From positions 1 to 64,000 of the forward strand of contig NZ_FZOW01000020.1 in the NCBI RefSeq assembly GCF_900188125.1: a stretch of DNA of 64,000 bases. Reading direction: 5' to 3'. Of this stretch, positions 24,366-33,092 are shown one piece after another; the stretch's first letter is position 1, and each line of letters starts with the position of its first letter. The notes beneath the pieces were generated by a model. That model ran no database searches. It was not told the origin of the DNA and saw only the letters and a program-made list of their open reading frames with translations. Made by a program: the position numbers and the translations under genes. Source of the DNA: Rhodococcoides kyotonense (GTDB taxonomy: Bacteria > Actinomycetota > Actinomycetes > Mycobacteriales > Mycobacteriaceae).

Positions 24366-26108
24366 TTACGCAGCACCCGTGGTCGCGGGCTTCGGTGAGC
24401 GAATCTCGACAATGGGCAGACGCAATGCCGCCGGTGCCTCCGCCGGGACAACGGGACTGTTCGGTGCAATCGGCTCGACTCGCTCGTACGGCAGGCCCTG
24501 CCGTGGGCGAAGGTCCTGCTCTCCCTTGTTGGGCCACAACGCAGCCGACCGCTCCGCCTGGGCGCTGATCGTCAGCGACGGATTCACACCCAGATTGGCC
24601 GACACGGCCGAACCGTCGACGACGAACATCGTCGGGTACCCGTGGACGCGGTGATACGGGTCGATGACGCCGTGCTCCGCGTCCGACGCGATGGCACAGC
24701 CGCCGAGGAAGTGGGCGGTGAGCGGAATGTTGAACAACTCTCCCCACGTGCCACCCGCGATGCCACCGATCTTCTTCGCGATACGCCTCGTGGCGTCGTT
24801 ACCCTCGGGAATCCACGTGGGGTTCGGTTCACCATGGCCCTGTTTGCTGGAGACCTTGCGCCCGAAGACCCCCCGCTTGGTGAACGTGGTGATCGAGTTG
24901 TCGAGGTTCTGCATGACGAGCGCGATGATGGTGCGCTCGCTCCAGTTCTTGACGCTGACGACGCGGAGGAACTGGCCGGGGTGCGCGATCACGAGGAACA
25001 GGAATTTGAGCCACCGCGGGATGCGACCTCCGCCGTCGGTCATCAGGGTCTGCAGCATTCCCATCGCATTGGAGCCCTTGCCGTAGCGGACGGGTTCGAT
25101 GTGGGTGCTCGGCGAAGGGTGGAACGACGACGTGATCGCCACTCCCCGCGTCAGATCCATCGCTGGGTCGACCTTCATCTTCGCGGCGCCGACGATCGAT
25201 TCGGAGTTGGTACGCGTGAGTTCACCGAGCGTGTCGGACAGCCTCGGCAGTGCGCCGTCGTCCTTCATCGTGTGCAGTAGATTCTGCGTACCCCACGTGC
25301 CTGCTGCCAGAACCACATTCGCGGCGGTGTACGTCTTCGGGCGCTTGCGCACCCAGGCACCCGTCCGCTCGGTGGCGACATCCCAGGTGCCGTCGGGCAA
25401 GGCTCGAAGGCCACTGACCGTCGTCATCGGGATGATCTCCGCGCCCGCGCGTTCGGCCAACGCGAGGTAGTTCTTCAGCAGCGTGTTCTTGGCTCCGTGA
25501 CGGCATCCCGTCATACATTCGCCGCACTCGATGCATCCGGTCCGCTCGGGGCCAACGCCGCCGAAATACGGGTCACCGACCTTCTTGCCGGGCTCGTCAC
25601 CGAAGAACACACCGACAGGCGTCTGGATGAACGTGTCGCCGACGCCCATGTCTTCCGCGACGGACTTCATGACCTCGTCGGACGGAGTCATGTGCGGGTT
25701 GCGGACGACGCCGAGCATCCGCGTCGCCTGGTCGTAGAACGGCGCCAGCTCACTGCTCCAGTCGGTGATGTGCGCCCACTGCTTGTCCTTGAAGAACGAC
25801 TCCGGGGGCTGGTAGAGCGTGTTGGCGTAGTTCAGCGAACCGCCGCCCACTCCGGCGCCCGCCAGGATCAGGCAGTCACGCAGCAGGTGGACGCGTTGAA
25901 TACCGAAGCAGCCGAGCTTGGGCGCCCACAGGAATCGCTTCAGGTCCCAGCTAGTCTTGGCGAAGTCCTTGTCCTCGTACCGGCGACCGGCTTCGAGAAT
26001 GCCGACCTTGTAGCCCTTCTCGACGAGACGTAGTGCCGTGACACTGCCACCGAACCCCGATCCGACGATCAACACGTCGTAGTCAGTGGTGCGAACCTGT
26101 GATCCCAT
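24366..26108 (-). CDS. GMC-family oxidoreductase, ChoD-like
   Basis: 580 residues. FAD-binding start DYDVLIVGSGFGGSVTAL (about 9-26), GGGSLNYANTLY of the GMC signature, and the C-terminal NPSLTISAQAERSA with its conserved Asn. The nearest named family is ChoD (Rv3409c), annotated as a cholesterol oxidase; the same position before guaB3 supports orthology. An unusual cysteine cluster, CIECGECMTGC (about 199-209), has the C-x2-C-x2-C-x3-C spacing of a 4Fe-4S ferredoxin, which classical cholesterol oxidases do not have. The substrate is therefore uncertain, and the protein may be a dehydrogenase passing electrons through a cluster. An inverted repeat lies 75-102 bases upstream. Confidence 0.88.
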   Translation of the reverse strand: MGSQVRTTDYDVLIVGSGFGGSVTALRLVEKGYKVGILEAGRRYEDKDFAKTSWDLKRFLWAPKLGCFGIQRVHLLRDCLILAGAGVGGGSLNYANTLYQPPESFFKDKQWAHITDWSSELAPFYDQATRMLGVVRNPHMTPSDEVMKSVAEDMGVGDTFIQTPVGVFFGDEPGKKVGDPYFGGVGPERTGCIECGECMTGCRHGAKNTLLKNYLALAERAGAEIIPMTTVSGLRALPDGTWDVATERTGAWVRKRPKTYTAANVVLAAGTWGTQNLLHTMKDDGALPRLSDTLGELTRTNSESIVGAAKMKVDPAMDLTRGVAITSSFHPSPSTHIEPVRYGKGSNAMGMLQTLMTDGGGRIPRWLKFLFLVIAHPGQFLRVVSVKNWSERTIIALVMQNLDNSITTFTKRGVFGRKVSSKQGHGEPNPTWIPEGNDATRRIAKKIGGIAGGTWGELFNIPLTAHFLGGCAIASDAEHGVIDPYHRVHGYPTMFVVDGSAVSANLGVNPSLTISAQAERSAALWPNKGEQDLRPRQGLPYERVEPIAPNSPVVPAEAPAALRLPIVEIRSPKPATTGAA

Positions 26109-26182
26109 ACTCGACCTCCGCCTCGTCCGCGACCGGTCAACGAGGTGACCGGAGTCACAGCCTAGGTGACATTATCTCCGAA

Positions 26183-26210
26183 GTGCCAACGATCGTGTGA
26201 CAGTCGGCAC
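26183..26210. promoter_or_regulatory. Inverted repeat upstream of GMC oxidoreductase
   Basis: GTGCCAAC, 12 bases, GTCGGCAC: 7 of 8 arm positions pair. It is in the 148-base promoter region between the GMC gene start and the repeat element behind guaB3. Possible operator; the regulator is unknown. Confidence 0.35.
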
Positions 26211-26256
26211 AAGCCACTGTAGCTGTAACTTCAGGTATCACCAAGTGATGCGCTTC

Positions 26257-26318
26257 GCGCCTGTGCGTGCGTAGTGACACTGGGGACCAACTCTCCGCGC
26301 ACGGGCGCCGAAGGCGCA
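26257..26318 (-). repeat. Stop-adjacent 3' element behind guaB3
   Basis: Read on the gene strand, the guaB3 stop is followed after one base by GCGCCTTCGGCGC (a UUCG-type mini hairpin). The shared sequence CCGTGCGCG and AGTTGGTCC comes next, then a return arm forming a longer imperfect stem. A near copy sits at the same offset behind glmS (47185-47244). Probably a terminator or mRNA-stabilising dispersed element. Confidence 0.7.
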
Positions 26319-27458
26319 CTACGCGCGGACGTTCAGGCCCACCTTCTGGAACTCCTTGAGGTCCGAGTAGCCGGACTTGGCCATCGACCGACGCAGCCCA
26401 CCGACGAGGTTGATCGACCCGTACGGGTCATTCGACGGACCGTGCAGAACCTGATCGAGGCTCGGACGCTCGCCTGCGGCCACCGGCAGCAGTGCGCCGC
26501 GCGGCATCGAGGGATGCGCTGCCGCCGACGGCCAGTACCAACCGCCACCGGGCGCCTCCGCTGCCGCCGCGAGCGGAGCGCCGAGCACCGCAGCATCGGC
26601 ACCGCACGCGATCGCCTTGGCGAGATCTCCTGAGGAGACGATGTCACCGTCGGCGATGACGTGAACGTAGCGACCACCGGTCTCGTCCATGTAGTCGCGA
26701 CGCGCGGCGGCCGCGTCGGCGATGGCCGTTGCCATCGGAACACCGATACCCAGCACCTCGCCGGTCGTGGTACCGCCCTCGACGGATCCGTATCCGACGA
26801 TGACGCCTGCAGCACCGGTACGCATCAGGTGCAGCGCGGTGCGGTGGTCGCTGACGCCGCCTGCAATGACCGGCACGTCGAGGTCGGCGATGAACGTCTT
26901 CAGGTTCAGCGGCGTCTCGTCGCCGTGCGCAACGTGCTCGGCCGAGATGATGGTGCCCTGGATGACCAGCAGGTCGATGCCTGCAGCGACGAGGGCAGGC
27001 GTCAGGCTCGCCGCGCTCTGCGGACTGACCCGCACTGCGACGGTGACGCCTGCATCACGCACCTGCGCGACGGCAGCAGCGAGCAGATCCGATTGCAGCG
27101 GTGCCGCGTGCAGCTTCTGCAGGAACTTCACCGGGGCATCGGCGTCGAACTCGTTCTCGGCAATGGCGACCAGCTCGTCGAGCTTGGCCTGCACGTCGGC
27201 GTGACGACCCCACAGGCCCTCGCCGTTGATGACGCCGAGCCCGCCCTGCTTACCGAGTTCGATGGCGAACTCCGGCGACACCAGTGCGTCGGTGGGATGG
27301 GCGAGTACCGGAATGTCGAACCGGTACGCGTCGAGCTGCCACGCCGTCGAGACCTCCTTCGACGACCGAGTACGGCGCGAAGGCACGATGTCGATGTCGT
27401 CGAGCTGGTAGGTACGTCGGGCTTCTCTGCCCATGCCGATTTCAACGAGGTCGCGCAC
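26319..27458 (-). CDS. guaB3: GuaB3, IMP dehydrogenase family protein
   Basis: 379 residues, GTG start behind AGGGAAAGGGG. It has the IMPDH/GMP reductase TIM barrel without CBS domains: DDIDIVPSRRTRSSKEVS near the N-terminus, PVIAGGVSDH and VIADGDIVSSGDLAKAIACG. In the catalytic loop, where GuaB2 in this window reads GPGSICTTR, this protein reads GSVEGGTTTGEV, so the catalytic Cys is not present there. Its only Cys is in AIACGADA. Actinobacterial GuaB3 has no settled activity. The gene follows guaB2 by 50 bases on the same strand, as in mycobacteria. Confidence 0.93.
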   Translation of the reverse strand: MRDLVEIGMGREARRTYQLDDIDIVPSRRTRSSKEVSTAWQLDAYRFDIPVLAHPTDALVSPEFAIELGKQGGLGVINGEGLWGRHADVQAKLDELVAIAENEFDADAPVKFLQKLHAAPLQSDLLAAAVAQVRDAGVTVAVRVSPQSAASLTPALVAAGIDLLVIQGTIISAEHVAHGDETPLNLKTFIADLDVPVIAGGVSDHRTALHLMRTGAAGVIVGYGSVEGGTTTGEVLGIGVPMATAIADAAAARRDYMDETGGRYVHVIADGDIVSSGDLAKAIACGADAAVLGAPLAAAAEAPGGGWYWPSAAAHPSMPRGALLPVAAGERPSLDQVLHGPSNDPYGSINLVGGLRRSMAKSGYSDLKEFQKVGLNVRA

Positions 27459-27508
27459 GCGCGCCCCTTTCCCTTAGAAGTTCGTCTGGAATTCTGGCCG
27501 AAGTCGGA

Positions 27509-29032
27509 TCAGCGCGTGGTGTAGTTGGGCGCTTCCGCGGTCATGGTGATGTCGTGCGGGTGGCTTTCCTTCAGACCCGCAGCGGTGATCTGCACGAACT
27601 GTGCCTCTTGCAGATGCTCGATCGACGTCGACCCGGTGTACCCCATCGCGGCACGCAATCCACCGGTCAGCTGGTGGATGACCTGCGACAGCGGGCCACG
27701 GTACGGAACCCGGCCTTCGATGCCCTCGGGCACCAACTTGTCCTCGGCGAGGACGTCGTCCTGGAAGTAGCGGTCTTTGGAGTAGGACTTGGCCGCGCCG
27801 CGTCCCTGCATGGCCCCCAGCGAACCCATTCCGCGGTAGCTCTTGAACTGCTTGCCACCGACCAGGATCAGCTCACCCGGGGACTCCGCGGTGCCGGCGA
27901 GCAGCGAGCCGAGCATCGCCGTCGACGCGCCTGCGGCAAGCGCCTTGGCGATGTCACCGGAGAACTGCAGACCGCCGTCGGCGATGACGGGGACACCGTG
28001 CGGCTTGCACGCGGCGACCGCTTCGAGGATCGCAGTGATCTGCGGTGCGCCGACTCCGGCCACGACACGGGTGGTGCAGATGGAACCGGGTCCGACACCG
28101 ACCTTCACCGCGTCGGCCCCGGCCTCGACGAGCGCCAGCGCGCCCGCACGCGTCGCCACGTTGCCGCCGACGACCTGAACGCGCTCGCCCACTTCCGATT
28201 TGAGCTTGCTGACCATCTCGAGCACGCCCGAGTTGTGCCCGTGGGCCGTGTCGACGATCAGAACGTCGACACCGGCGTCGGTCAGTGCCATGGAACGAGC
28301 CCAGGCATCCTGACCGACGCCCACAGCCGCACCGACGAGCAGACGGCCGTCGCGATCCTTGGTGGCGTCGGGGTGCTGCTCGGTCTTGACGAAATCCTTG
28401 ACCGTGATGAGGCCGGTGAGCGCTCCCTGGCCGTCGACGATCGGAAGCTTCTCGATCTTGTGACGACGCAGCAGCCCGAGCGCGGCTTCGGCGGTGACGC
28501 CTTCCTGAGCGGTGATGAGAGGTGCCTTCGTCATCACTTCCGAGACGCGGCGGTTCTGGTCCACCTCGAAGCGCATGTCGCGGTTGGTGATGATGCCGAC
28601 GAGCGCGCCGGTCTCGTCGGTGACCGGAAGACCCGAGATGCGGAAGCGAGCACACATCGCGTCGACTTCGGCGAGCGTGTCGGTCGGCTTGCACGTCACG
28701 GGGTCGGTGACCATGCCTGCTTCGGAGCGCTTGACGGTCTCCACCTGCGACGCCTGATCCTGCAGGGACAGGTTGCGGTGCAGGACACCCATGCCGCCCG
28801 CACGTGCCATGGCGATGGCCATACGTGCTTCGGTGACGGTGTCCATCGCGGAACTGACCAGCGGGACCCGGAGGCGGATCTCGCGGGTGAGCTGACTCGA
28901 CGTGTCGACCGCGCTGGGAATCAGATCCGACGCCGCGGGAAGCAGCAGAACGTCGTCGAACGTGAGACCGAGCATGGCGACCTTGTTGGGGTCGTCGCCA
29001 CCGGTACGGACATGGGCTCCGGAACTACTCAT
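27509..29032 (-). CDS. guaB2: IMP dehydrogenase
   Basis: 507 residues, the usual bacterial IMPDH length. It oxidises IMP to XMP with NAD, the committed step to GMP. The TIM barrel begins GLTFDDVLLLPA; a pair of CBS domains is inserted at about 115-230. The catalytic Cys loop is GVGPGSICTTR (Cys about 335), the flap carries RGMGSLGAM, and an Arg-Tyr pair follows in KDRYFQDD. ATG start MSSSGAHVRT. First gene of the guaB2-guaB3 unit, with XMP going to GuaA nearby. Confidence 0.98.
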   Translation of the reverse strand: MSSSGAHVRTGGDDPNKVAMLGLTFDDVLLLPAASDLIPSAVDTSSQLTREIRLRVPLVSSAMDTVTEARMAIAMARAGGMGVLHRNLSLQDQASQVETVKRSEAGMVTDPVTCKPTDTLAEVDAMCARFRISGLPVTDETGALVGIITNRDMRFEVDQNRRVSEVMTKAPLITAQEGVTAEAALGLLRRHKIEKLPIVDGQGALTGLITVKDFVKTEQHPDATKDRDGRLLVGAAVGVGQDAWARSMALTDAGVDVLIVDTAHGHNSGVLEMVSKLKSEVGERVQVVGGNVATRAGALALVEAGADAVKVGVGPGSICTTRVVAGVGAPQITAILEAVAACKPHGVPVIADGGLQFSGDIAKALAAGASTAMLGSLLAGTAESPGELILVGGKQFKSYRGMGSLGAMQGRGAAKSYSKDRYFQDDVLAEDKLVPEGIEGRVPYRGPLSQVIHQLTGGLRAAMGYTGSTSIEHLQEAQFVQITAAGLKESHPHDITMTAEAPNYTTR

Positions 29033-29321
29033 CTAAGTCTGGCCCTCCCTAGAGCCTGGGTGCCTCTCCTCGCGCGTGGACGGATGCGCCGAGAGAGGCG
29101 GTGTTCGAGAACGGATGGAGACAGTGCGGGATCGAAACATGACGCGTACGTGCGCTCGGCCGCAGCGCCTCGTTCCATGGTATCGGCTCCGTCGTGCCAG
29201 CGTGAACGCGCATCGGGCACGCTGCCGAATGCACCAGGAACGGTCCGTGGGCAGTCGTATATTCCCGGGCACAGAGTCGAACGGCTGGCGCATACCCACC
29301 AGTCCTGCGTACCGTGGAGGC

Positions 29322-29726
29322 GTGCGCGATCAATTGCCTCCAGGTCTACCGCCGGACCCCTTCGCCGGAGACCCAGCCGACCCCTCGGCCGCTCTCGACG
29401 CGATCGAGCCGGGCCAGCCGCTGGATCCTCAGGAGCGGCTCGCCGTCGAGGAGGATCTTGCCGACCTCGCGGTGTACGAAGCTCTGCTGGGTCACCGCGG
29501 CATTCGCGGCCTCGTCGTATGCTGCGAGGACTGCCAGCAGGATCACTACCACGACTGGGACATGCTGCGGGCCAACCTGTTGCAGCTTCTCGTCGACGGC
29601 ACGGTTCGCCCCCACGAGCCTGCCTACGACCCCATTCCCGACGCCTACGTCACGTGGGACTACTGCCGCGGATACGCCGACGCGTCGATGAACGACGCGC
29701 TTCAGGGCGACGGTTTCGACAACTAG
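29322..29726 (+). CDS. DUF5319 conserved protein (Rv3412-like)
   Basis: 134 residues from a GTG (MRDQLPPGLPPDPF); GGAGG lies almost on top of the GTG, so leaderless or atypical initiation is possible. I recognise it as the counterpart of Rv3412, which also sits divergent from guaB2 and next to the sigD/rsdA pair. Acidic N-terminal half (PADPSAALDAIEPGQPLD), then a conserved core with CCEDCQQDHYHDWD (about 71-84), whose three Cys and two His could bind metal, and VTWDYCRGYADAS. Function unknown. It ends just before a very strong hairpin. Confidence 0.85.
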   Translation: MRDQLPPGLPPDPFAGDPADPSAALDAIEPGQPLDPQERLAVEEDLADLAVYEALLGHRGIRGLVVCCEDCQQDHYHDWDMLRANLLQLLVDGTVRPHEPAYDPIPDAYVTWDYCRGYADASMNDALQGDGFDN

Positions 29727-29731
29727 ACACC

Positions 29732-29789
29732 CCGAACATACGACAGGGCCCGACTACGGATTCGTAGTCGGGCCCTGTCGTATGTTCGG
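29732..29789. terminator. Perfect 27-bp bidirectional terminator hairpin
   Basis: Arms 29732-29758 and 29763-29789 pair at all 27 positions around the loop GATT. It lies between the convergent DUF5319 and rsdA genes, 5 bases after one stop and 17 after the other. Exceptionally long and exact for a terminator. Confidence 0.9.
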
Positions 29790-29806
29790 ATGTCGATCCA
29801 GCGGAC

Positions 29807-30832
29807 TTAGCCGCCGTTCTGCGAAGTGTCGATCCTCGACGGCGACTCACCGGTTCCGGTGCCTGTGCCCGTCGACCCACTCGCCGACGCCGTCGTCGGG
29901 CTCGGCTCGTTGAGAATGGTCGGCGGAACCGGCGCGGTGGTCTGGGTGACCGGCGGTGACGACGGTTCCTGGCTGATCGGTCCGCTCGTGTCCGTCGGCG
30001 GCAGAGGAACGCCGGTGGACGTCTGCGGCAGAGGCACGTCGGGTACCGAGGTGACCGGGATGCCCGGCTGGACCGGAGGCACGAAGACATCGGTCGGTGG
30101 CAATTGCGGATCGAACGAGGGCAACGGCGGGATCGACGGGAACGTCGGGATCAATGCCTGCAGCTGCTCGGTGAGACGCTGCAACCAGATCTCGAGGTCC
30201 GACTTCTGAGCCGGGTCGATGACGCCGCCGCTCGTCTCGGTTGCACCGTCGAGAAGTGCGCGCGCACCCTCGACGTCACCGGCAGCGATGAGTTCCTCTG
30301 CCTGCGACAGCTTCGACGTCGTATCGATCTGCGCCACAGTGGAATCCGCCTGCTGCGAGAAGACCACGGACTTGACGCTCCACAGCGGATCGCCCGGCGC
30401 GGAGTTGTACGAGAAGACGACCAATCCACCGAGAACGACCGCGATCGCGGCGGCTGCGCCTGCGACAGGTCGGAGCAGACTGGGTCGGCTACGTTCCTTG
30501 GACCTGCGGTTCAGGCCTGCTGCACGAATCTCTTCGTCGACCGCGGCGACCACGTCGTCGAGCTCGGGACCGGACGGAAGAGCAGGCGTGGTGATCTCGG
30601 CGCGCCAACCCGCGAGCAACAGCGCGAGTTGGTACTCGTCGGCGTTGTCGGTGGCTACCGGGCCGTCACCACGGATGGCCTCGATGAACTCGTCGTCGCG
30701 GCGCACGGAGGCGATGTCGACAGGACCGGTCTCGGGCGCCGGATCGGAGTATGCACCTTCGGCAGGCTTGGCAGCCGACCGGTCGGGTCGACCGATACGG
30801 GGAATGCCATCACGGCCGTTGTTCCTAGCCAT
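29807..30832 (-). CDS. rsdA: Anti-sigma-D factor RsdA
   Basis: 341 residues from ATG MARNNGRDGI, whose first 8 bases overlap the sigD end. The cytoplasmic N-terminus (about 1-120) includes DDEFIEAIRGDG and LLLAGWRAEI, the segment that in M. tuberculosis RsdA binds SigD. One membrane helix follows (about 126-148, VAGAAAAIAVVLGGLVVFSY). The extracytoplasmic part has an alpha-helical stretch (about 150-225) and a Pro/Thr/Ser-rich tail. It would hold SigD inactive until proteolysed. Same position and architecture as Rv3413c. Confidence 0.9.
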   Translation of the reverse strand: MARNNGRDGIPRIGRPDRSAAKPAEGAYSDPAPETGPVDIASVRRDDEFIEAIRGDGPVATDNADEYQLALLLAGWRAEITTPALPSGPELDDVVAAVDEEIRAAGLNRRSKERSRPSLLRPVAGAAAAIAVVLGGLVVFSYNSAPGDPLWSVKSVVFSQQADSTVAQIDTTSKLSQAEELIAAGDVEGARALLDGATETSGGVIDPAQKSDLEIWLQRLTEQLQALIPTFPSIPPLPSFDPQLPPTDVFVPPVQPGIPVTSVPDVPLPQTSTGVPLPPTDTSGPISQEPSSPPVTQTTAPVPPTILNEPSPTTASASGSTGTGTGTGESPSRIDTSQNGG

Positions 30833-31403
30833 ACATTTCACCCGCCTTCACGACTTCGTTCTTCAACTTCGCGATGGCTCGGTGTTGAGCCACGCGGATG
30901 GCACCTGCAGTACTACCGACCGCCGCTGCTGTTTCCTCCGCCGACAATCCGACGATGAGGCGGAGCACGAGAATTTCTCGATGCTTCGCCGGGAGGGTGT
31001 CCAGCAGTGCGGTCATCTGTCTACTCGACTCGGACTCCAGAGCGCGCTGCTCGGGTCCGTGTTCCGTGGACACGACATCTGGTACTTCGGCAGCCGGGTC
31101 CGATTTGTTACGTGACGCGCTTCGATGCGCATCCGCGACCTTGTGTGCTGCAATTCCGTATACGAAGGCCATGAACGGTCGGCCTTGATCCTGATAGCGC
31201 GGCAGGGCGGTCATGACTGCCAAGCAGACCTCCTGCGCGACGTCGTCCGCCGAGAGCTGACCACGCTCGGCGGACCCCACGCGTGCACGGCAGTACCGCA
31301 CGACGAGTGGACGGATGATTTCCAGTACCCGGGAGAGTGCGGCACGTTCGCCCTGCGCTGCTGCAGCGACGAAGGAGTCCAACTCCTCACCCGTGTTGTT
31401 CAT
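30825..31403 (-). CDS. sigD: ECF-like RNA polymerase sigma factor SigD
   Basis: 192 residues. Sigma region 2 (about 25-95, with RYCRARVGSAERG and DDVAQEVCLAVMTAL, then FVYGIAAHKVADAHR) and region 4 (about 130-185, LPAKHREILVLRLIVGLSAE followed by VGSTAGAIRVAQHRA). It directs polymerase to a stress/stationary-phase regulon in mycobacteria. The overlap with rsdA ensures co-expression with its inhibitor. The ATG MNNTGEEL is 88 bases from the next upstream gene on the same strand. Confidence 0.95.
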   Translation of the reverse strand: MNNTGEELDSFVAAAAQGERAALSRVLEIIRPLVVRYCRARVGSAERGQLSADDVAQEVCLAVMTALPRYQDQGRPFMAFVYGIAAHKVADAHRSASRNKSDPAAEVPDVVSTEHGPEQRALESESSRQMTALLDTLPAKHREILVLRLIVGLSAEETAAAVGSTAGAIRVAQHRAIAKLKNEVVKAGEMYG

Positions 31404-31491
31404 CGCTCAAGGAATCCCCGCGTTACAGTGACGCCGCCGGACATCGACAGGCGCTTCCACCTGCAGGTGGAACCTAGTAAGGATAGCGACC

Positions 31492-32373
31492 TCACCGGTC
31501 CCCGATCGAACCACTCGGTCCGCCATCTCGAGAACCAGCGAGGATGCCCCCTCGACGGCCGAGTACGGCCTCGCATTCGGCGACGATCGCTCGCGCCGGT
31601 GTTACCGCGCCGAGACCGTCCAGAAGCATCGCCGACGCCCAGCGCAACGGAACGAGTCCATGCTCGGAACAGGCCCCGAGCACCGCTTCGGCGCCTGCGG
31701 TCGCCGATGCGAGGTCCCCTACCGAGCTGTAGGCGGCGGCCACTATGAGGTCCGTCTTCACCCTGTGACGTAACGAATCGATATCGCCGGCAACCTCGCG
31801 CGCGTCGAGTGCACGACGCACCGCAGTGGCACCGTCGCCCGACATCATCGCGAGCTCGGCGGACACCCACTGCAGCCTCAATCGTGGACGCCAGAGCTCG
31901 GAGTCGCCGTCGCACTCGGCGAGGACACGCGCGCACCGCGTCAACAAGGTGGCCGCGCGCCCGAAGCCGCCGGACCCGAGCGCGTCCGCGGCAAGTCCGG
32001 TCAACGCGTCGCATCGAGCCTCCACGACGAGATGCGACGACGCATCGCGCGTGAGCCCGATCGTCGCAACGGCCGCGCCGTCGTACCGGGCCGCCTCGCC
32101 ATGTCGACCGATCTGACGCAGCCACGACGCCCGGGTGGACAAGGCGAGCGACGCGAGTGCGTCGTCGAGCGCCGTGAGATGTTCGAGAGCGTCGAGTTCG
32201 GCGATGCCGAGGCTGTACCGTCCCTGTCCGCCGAGAACGACGGCCCGATCCCATCGCTGCGCGGCCGTGCGTGCAGAGGGCAACGGCCAGATGCCTGGGG
32301 CTCCACCCCATGCGGCCTCGTGTAGCGCGGACGGACCGCCACCGGTCCTTCGATCCGCTTCACGAACGAGCAC
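31492..32373 (-). CDS. TPR-like hypothetical protein (Rv3415c-like)
   Basis: 293 residues, GTG start without a clear ribosome-binding site. No catalytic motif. Ala/Leu-rich helical repeats run through the length (ALDDALASLALSTRASWLRQ, GFGRAATLLTRCARVLAE, SVGDLASATAGAEAVLG) and read like tetratricopeptide helices, suggesting a soluble binding protein. Position between sigD and whiB3 matches Rv3415c of M. tuberculosis. Function unknown; could be co-transcribed with sigD. Confidence 0.8.
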   Translation of the reverse strand: MLVREADRRTGGGPSALHEAAWGGAPGIWPLPSARTAAQRWDRAVVLGGQGRYSLGIAELDALEHLTALDDALASLALSTRASWLRQIGRHGEAARYDGAAVATIGLTRDASSHLVVEARCDALTGLAADALGSGGFGRAATLLTRCARVLAECDGDSELWRPRLRLQWVSAELAMMSGDGATAVRRALDAREVAGDIDSLRHRVKTDLIVAAAYSSVGDLASATAGAEAVLGACSEHGLVPLRWASAMLLDGLGAVTPARAIVAECEAVLGRRGGILAGSRDGGPSGSIGDR

Positions 32374-32911
32374 GACGCCACAGTACTGGTCGGCTGATCG
32401 TTGTCGCCGTCGCCGACCGAATTCGCGCCCGGGTTCGGTCGAACACCCGCTTGTCGACGTCGATTCGGCTATTTCACGTTTTGTTTCACGGAATTAACAA
32501 AATCTCTCGGTAACGAGTGAGTGAGGTTTTTCTGACGTTCATGTAGCCGACAGGTTAATCGCAGTCGTCGCGGCGCACGCGCTCCGCCGAACTGCGAACG
32601 GGCACGTGCGGTGATGCAGAGAATGCCGAGTGTCTTTCGAGATCGACCACTCGATGGCCGTCGATACGACCACGACGTGTCACCGATGTCGACTTCACGT
32701 CGGTGAGCAGCAGAAACATTCGAACAGCCGACACTCGTCGACCGACGGTCGGTCGAGCACAGGAGATATCGACCGATTCCACGCGCACTCATGCTCTCGC
32801 GAGTCCGGCGGTTTTTCAACACGAAACGCACGCACGGAAATGTTCCGAAGTAAATGTCGGGCGAGTTAAATTCTCGCGTTCGCCTATGCAAATGACCACG
32901 ATGATCAAGCA

Positions 32912-32941
32912 TTGACGCGATTTCATTGCCCAACATAACGT
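32912..32941 (+). promoter_or_regulatory. Candidate whiB3 promoter
   Basis: TTGACG at 32912-32917 and TAACGT at 32936-32941, 18 bases apart, in the AT-richer part of the region. A start near 32948 would give a leader of about 145 bases containing the 32979 palindrome. Confidence 0.45.
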
Positions 32942-32978
32942 GGATCTCGTTCGAAGGAGCAGTGAGAACTCCTACGAA

Positions 32979-32997
32979 TGTGCACCGTCGGTGCACA
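32979..32997. promoter_or_regulatory. Perfect palindrome in the whiB3 leader region
   Basis: TGTGCACCG-T-CGGTGCACA, 9-bp arms. It lies 95 bases before the whiB3 ATG. Candidate operator for a dimeric regulator. Confidence 0.5.
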
Positions 32998-33092
32998 TGT
33001 CAGCAGAAATGGCCTGCGACTCATGAGGCGCCAGTGGTACCGAACATGCACCACTGCCCCGCACGAGGCGAGCACACACCCTAGGAGTTCCC

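Larger units (their letters stand above)
32374..33092. other. Long divergent intergenic region upstream of whiB3
   Basis: 719 bases without a credible gene; the open frames here lack start sites and recognisable content. It is more AT-rich than its surroundings near 32465-32535 and 32860-32945. It contains several exact palindromes: TCGACCGAC-G-GTCGGTCGA at 32738-32756, TCACCGA-N13-TCGGTGA at 32680-32706, and the element at 32979. It probably holds the whiB3 promoter, upstream operators and the promoter of the TPR-like gene. Confidence 0.7.

Noticed and set aside
27284..29767. 827-codon plus-strand frame across guaB2
   Set aside because: Antisense shadow of guaB2, a common artefact in high-GC DNA; guaB2 has full family motifs.
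32469..32996. 175-codon minus-strand frame in the whiB3 upstream region
   Set aside because: Atypical composition, no ribosome-binding site, covers palindromes and an AT-rich part; more likely regulatory DNA.
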